Shown: in pieces, positions 31,106 through 32,387 of the stretch
How the letters are laid out: each line of letters starts with the position of its first letter
Position numbering within the stretch: position 1 is the stretch's first letter
NCBI GenBank assembly: GCA_023258355.1
Contig: JALQZL010000004.1
Span: 1 to 32,387 of the forward strand
Source: Wenzhouxiangellaceae bacterium
Lineage (GTDB): Bacteria; Pseudomonadota; Gammaproteobacteria; Xanthomonadales; Wenzhouxiangellaceae
Direction of reading: 5' to 3'
DNA: 32,387 nt
Notes under the pieces: model-generated
Told to the model about the DNA's origin: nothing
The model's database searches: none
Seen by the model: only the letters and a program-made list of their open reading frames with translations
Program-made: the position numbers and the translations under genes

Positions 31106-32387
31106 TTATTTACCAATACAAAAACTTGAAAATATTTGCCCTAATAATTCATCTGGACTCATTTGGCCGGTGATCTCGCCCAAAGCGTGTGCCGAGGACT
31201 TTAATGATTCCGCCAACAACTCCCCCGACCCTGTTTGATTAATCTCATTCACCCCCTCGACCAAGGCTTGGTGCGCACGGTCTAATGCATCCAGATGTCT
31301 GCTGCGTGCCGAGAATGCGCTTTCTTGAAACTCGGCCAAACCAAGCTTCGACTGAATCACTGAAGCCAAGGTATCGATACCTTCCTCTGTCTTGGCCGAT
31401 ACCCAAACAGCATCGCCATGGCTTCCTGGAGGATGGTTGATTTGGTCAATCTTGTTGACCACAGGAATGACACGCTCGAGGTTGCCAAGGGCTGGGTAGT
31501 CTGCTTGTAGCTGTGCGATAGCGGCCGGTTTCAATACTTGATGGTCTTTTAATGTTGTCGTGGGAAGTGCTTCACCATCGATCACCCACAAAATCAAATC
31601 AGCATTGTCCATGGTTTGCTTTGCTCGGGCGACGCCCATGGCTTCAACAGGATCGTCCGTCTCTCTTAACCCAGCGGTATCAGATAAAGAGATCGGGATA
31701 CCAGCCAAACTCATTTCCTCGGTCACCACATCTCTTGTTGTGCCTGGAATATCCGTGACGATCGCCGAGTCTTTTTGACTCATGACGTTTAATAAACTCG
31801 ATTTGCCAGCGTTGGGGTGGCCCACCAAACAAAGCCTCGCGCCTTCTCGGAAGCGTTGTCCTTGTTTGGCTTGAGTGATGAGTGACACCAATCGATCTAA
31901 CAGGTGTTGTGCGCGTTGGGCCACTTGCCCATCGGCTAAAAAATCGACGTCTTCATCTGGAAAGTCCAAACTGGCCTCGACATACACTCGCAACTCAGTC
32001 AAATCATTTACCAGCCCATGAATCTTTTCAGAGAACACGCCTTGCAAGCTGTGTTGGGCCGCTCGGGCCGCTTGCTCTGTGGTCGCCTCAATTAAATCAG
32101 CGATGGCTTCGGCTTGCACTAAATCAATGCGGTTATTGAGATAAGCGCGCTTTGAAAACTCGCCTGGTTCTGCCAAGCGTGCGCCTTGGCTGATCAACGA
32201 TTCCACAAGCAGGTTTAGGACCACCGGAGAACCGTGGGCTTGTATTTCGACCACGTCTTCACCAGTGAATGAGTGGGGTGCTTGAAAAGTAAGCACCAAA
32301 CCTTCGTCGATGATGTCGCCAGCGGTGTTTTTGAACGACCTCAACGCCGCCTGTCGAGGCGGAGGGAGGGGAGGATAAAGGGTCTGA
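31106..32387 (-). CDS. mnmE: tRNA modification GTPase MnmE, 5' end beyond the window
   Basis: MnmE works with MnmG to install 5-carboxymethylaminomethyl (or aminomethyl) groups on wobble uridine of certain tRNAs. The frame stays open to the right edge, giving 427 residues, so about 30 N-terminal residues are missing compared with the usual 450-460. The tetrahydrofolate-binding N-domain shows PHSFTGEDVVEIQAHG and PGEFSKRAYLNNRIDLVQAEAIADLI. The G domain has GHPNAGKSSLLN (G1), TTRDVV (G2), DTAGLRE (G3), NKID (G4) and SAK (G5). The C-terminus ends FCIGK with the conserved cysteine. A TTG at 32344 is in frame but internal and is not the start. Confidence 0.95.
   Translation of the reverse strand, partial: QTLYPPLPPPRQAALRSFKNTAGDIIDEGLVLTFQAPHSFTGEDVVEIQAHGSPVVLNLLVESLISQGARLAEPGEFSKRAYLNNRIDLVQAEAIADLIEATTEQAARAAQHSLQGVFSEKIHGLVNDLTELRVYVEASLDFPDEDVDFLADGQVAQRAQHLLDRLVSLITQAKQGQRFREGARLCLVGHPNAGKSSLLNVMSQKDSAIVTDIPGTTRDVVTEEMSLAGIPISLSDTAGLRETDDPVEAMGVARAKQTMDNADLILWVIDGEALPTTTLKDHQVLKPAAIAQLQADYPALGNLERVIPVVNKIDQINHPPGSHGDAVWVSAKTEEGIDTLASVIQSKLGLAEFQESAFSARSRHLDALDRAHQALVEGVNEINQTGSGELLAESLKSSAHALGEITGQMSPDELLGQIFSSFCIGK

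Noticed and set aside
1..32387. tRNA or rRNA genes, CRISPR arrays, insertion sequences, phage or conjugation genes
   Set aside because: None was found on reading; the window is filled by ordinary protein-coding genes without direct-repeat arrays, transposase motifs or integrase genes.

Overview
This 32.4 kb window looks like core chromosome from a free-living, probably marine gammaproteobacterium with a compact genome. The evidence is the close resemblance of YadG/YadH, Rep, MnmE, Blc-type lipocalin, the Xi-class glutathionyl-hydroquinone reductase and the whole hisGDCBHAF(IE) order to gammaproteobacterial versions. Genes are packed tightly, with many ATGA/TGATG overlaps and convergent genes that touch or overlap at their ends. 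The genus is not determined. No tRNA, rRNA, CRISPR array, insertion sequence or phage gene was seen, and no gene-free stretch exceeds 300 bases (the longest are about 130-200 bases).

Layout. 1-3.0 kb: the 5' part of an NfeD-type membrane serine protease (minus), a small conserved hypothetical (plus), and the yadG-yadH ABC exporter pair (minus). 3.0-6.5 kb: an exported S33-type alpha/beta hydrolase translationally coupled to a NatAB-like ABC transporter (plus). 6.5-8.8 kb: a DUF1295 membrane protein (minus), an EamA/DMT permease (plus) and a Blc-like lipocalin lipoprotein (minus). 8.9-16.4 kb: a complete histidine operon on the plus strand. It is headed by a TrpR/YerC-family regulator and preceded by a 48-bp imperfect palindrome centred on a predicted -10 box, which suggests autoregulated repression in place of enterobacterial leader-peptide attenuation. 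16.4-18.1 kb: a two-gene operon of chorismatase (FkbO/Hyg5/XanB2 family) and creatininase-family amidohydrolase (minus). 18.2-19.7 kb: an NPP-type phosphodiesterase lipoprotein (plus). 19.7-24.0 kb: an RND efflux adaptor and pump (minus). 24.0-25.4 kb: a sulfotransferase and a DUF805 membrane protein (minus). 25.6 kb: rubredoxin (plus). 25.8-29.0 kb: a rep-DUF192-cpdA group (minus). 29.1 kb: an exported CxxC protein of unknown function (plus). 29.6-32.4 kb: glutathionyl-hydroquinone reductase and a CBS-domain protein (minus), and the mnmE GTPase running off the right edge (minus).

How the genes fit together. The his operon supplies all enzymatic steps from PRPP and ATP to histidine, including fused HisB and HisIE, and its first gene probably senses the pathway state. 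The chorismatase has the cysteine, seven residues before the catalytic glutamate, that I recall marking the hydroxybenzoate-forming (Hyg5/XanB2) branch. It may therefore supply 3- or 4-hydroxybenzoate, possibly for ubiquinone or a pigment; its creatininase-like partner is the least explained association here. The most notable single-protein oddity is HisB: its phosphatase domain has lost all four zinc-binding residues of the E. coli enzyme but keeps the catalytic aspartates.
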